64,000 nucleotides of DNA from Reticulitermes lucifugus. Lineage: Eukaryota > Arthropoda > Insecta > Blattodea > Rhinotermitidae. How positions within the stretch are numbered: the first letter of the stretch is position 1; every line of letters begins with the position of its first letter. The notes under the pieces are model-generated. The model made no database searches and was not told where the DNA came from. It worked only from the letters and a program-made list of their open reading frames with translations. The stretch spans positions 1 to 64,000 of the forward strand of contig JAKCWW010000267.1 in the NCBI GenBank assembly GCA_026260175.1, written 5' to 3'. This document shows, piece by piece, positions 62,698 to 64,000 of this stretch. The translations under genes and the position numbers were made by a program.

Positions 62698-62874
62698 AAA
62701 TCCTATTATCCAGTGACACAACATCATATCCTGGGAAAAAGGAAGCTTAATCCAACCTGCATGGAGATTGCTATGATAAACCTTTAAAGCACAAGGTAAT
62801 GGGAAATTAATTTTTTGCCCATTACTCCTTGATAACCAAAAAAAATTGCTTTGTTTGAAGGTTGCAGTTTCCGT

Positions 62875-63153
62875 CAGGGCCTGCCCGAGACATGAGGGCG
62901 CCCCGGGCAGGCTCATAATTTCGTTCCCCTTAAAACCAATATTTTTTAAACTTTTTCGGCCTAGGACAGGGATGGCAAAATATTTGTTGGCGCGTGCCCA
63001 ATTTGCGTATAATTTTCAAGGTAATGCTTTCTCATGAGGAAACCTGACTTTACTAGCACAATATTTCCGATTATTCCAGTGAGATCTTAGCGCCCCATAT
63101 AATTTGGCGCCACGGGCAGCTGCGCGGCTGACCTGCCCCTTAGTCTGACCCTG
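62875..63153. mobile_element. hAT-like MITE with GC-rich ends
   Basis: The left end is CAGGGCCTGCCCGAGACATG followed by AGGGCGCCCCGGGCAG. The reverse complement of the right end is CAGGGTCAGACTAAGGGGCA, then GGTCAGCCGCGCAGCTGCCC and GTGGCGCC. Both ends begin CAGGG and share GCC[GC]C and GGGCAG blocks, but alignment needs gaps. It is about 279 bp with an AT-rich middle and no transposase. No good 8-bp duplication is visible, so the hAT call rests on the CAGGG ends only. Confidence 0.5.
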
Positions 63154-64000
63154 GGTTTGGCCCGCTTTTCATTCTGGTAACAGCAGAATGGATATGAAGC
63201 TAGACCTAAGTATGTGAAATTAAATTAACAAGGGCATACGGACGTAGTTGGTGAAAAACCTGTCCCAGTGCCACTGCGTTCGCCAAAAATCTTACATAGA
63301 GTGGCTGAGAATTAAACGCGGGTCCCTGCGGCCTTGGAGCACAAAATACCTCTGAATAGTACACAAAAATACCGTTTCAACACCCACATGAAACACTCTC
63401 CATTATAGAGACTAATCTGTTATGTTATTTAGGGTAAATAATCACTGCTTTTTCTGACAGTAGTATGAACCACTTAAATAAATCTGTGGCCAAAATTCAC
63501 AGCTTCTTAGTGCTAGAGCAGTTGGTACATATAAAATCAACTGAGTTTAATTTTAGCACTTTACACGTAGCGTGCTAGCGTATATCCACAAATATAATAT
63601 TACCTAAGAGCCAGTAGGTTGTTATTTTTATCTTCGGTGCCTTCTCGTTGTTTCATTTATCTACGTTCTCATTAAGTGACATAAAATTTGTGTATGAAAT
63701 TACACCCATTTTAGACTTAATTAGACAGAACTTGCTTCGGGCATTTTAAGAACACTGAAGTAACTTCTACGTCAATAAGTGCGACGTGATTCAGGACTGT
63801 CAAACAACTGCGGGCCGTGTTCCTTAAAATATTGATACACGTGGTTACTTTTAGCCTTTGGCAAATGTTTAGAAACATTTCATAAACTACGTAGGTATAT
63901 ATACGTGGTATATAATTGCCGAGGTATTCTTCACATGTTCGTATTTAGTGACACTTTCAAACATTTGTGTTTGAACTGTCTGTTCTTTCCTTTACATAAC

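Larger units (their letters stand above)
43127..64000 (-). other. Probable wingless 5' intron or flank, no exon recognised
   Basis: I looked on the minus strand for the preceding Wnt exon (expected motifs such as CQHQFRNRRWNCS and KNLFGKIVDR before a phase-1 donor) and found none. That exon is therefore likely beyond 64000, making this at least 20.9 kb of intron, or the intron is followed by something I cannot read. Elements inside are listed separately; stretches 43200-46900, 47110-47990, 48470-52180, 53520-55350 and 59330-62580 hold only AT-rich DNA and microsatellites. Confidence 0.5.

Noticed and set aside
63240-63350. Possible SINE head on the minus strand near 63320
   Set aside because: Only a vague tRNA-like string is present, without a convincing A box or a body shared with the three SINE families.
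1-64000. LTR retrotransposon, virus-like element, CRISPR array, rRNA or bacterial-type operon
   Set aside because: No LTR pair, capsid, integrase or envelope-type motif, regularly spaced short repeats or rRNA-like sequence was recognised. A careful homology search could still find short fossils.

Overview
The window looks like AT-rich nuclear DNA of an insect, most likely a cockroach or termite (Blattodea). Three things suggest this: one unmistakable insect Wnt-1 (wingless) gene split by an intron of about 11.4 kb, long gene-free stretches full of decayed transposons, and several SINE/LINE/fold-back families that I associate with cockroach and termite genomes. The order-level call is an inference from memory of those repeats, and no species is proven.

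The only host gene I can support is wingless/Wnt1 on the minus strand. Two consecutive coding exons are visible: an internal exon at 42834-43126 and the terminal exon at 30913-31428, which carries the stop codon. Together they give 269 residues, covering the conserved core and the whole cysteine-rich C-terminal half of the secreted ligand, including the lipid-bearing serine motif. The N-terminal exons (signal peptide and about the first 100 residues) are not recognisable in 43127-64000, so the gene probably continues beyond the right edge. Everything left of 30913 (about 31 kb) is 3' flank, and 43127-64000 is probably 5' intron.

Layout: 1-1112 holds a broken LINE endonuclease. 1341-30600 is intergenic DNA with a LINE tail (6775-7043), a second LINE C-terminus (23275-23560, minus), scattered SINEs, a pogo/Tigger-like MITE (18993-19311), a fold-back element (26244-26474), and two copies of a dispersed repeat near 14.3 and 15.6 kb. 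30913-43126 is the wingless 3' half. Its intron holds SINEs, two more fold-back elements, a hAT-type MITE with an 8-bp target duplication, an old tandem array with a unit of about 140 bp (35.1-36.5 kb), and a SINE inserted into another SINE with a perfect 12-bp duplication, the inner copy being broken by a 50-N assembly gap. 43127-64000 holds further SINEs of three families, a decayed mariner-like DDE transposase (55612-56215), a hAT-like MITE (62875-63153), microsatellites and two GC-richer open stretches that I could not identify.

No rRNA, functional tRNA, CRISPR array, operon or virus-like element was recognised. I do not see a clearly new biological system. The most useful observations are the wingless structure, the degenerate 140-bp array, the fold-back family, the nested SINE and the unidentified open frame at 53131-53516.
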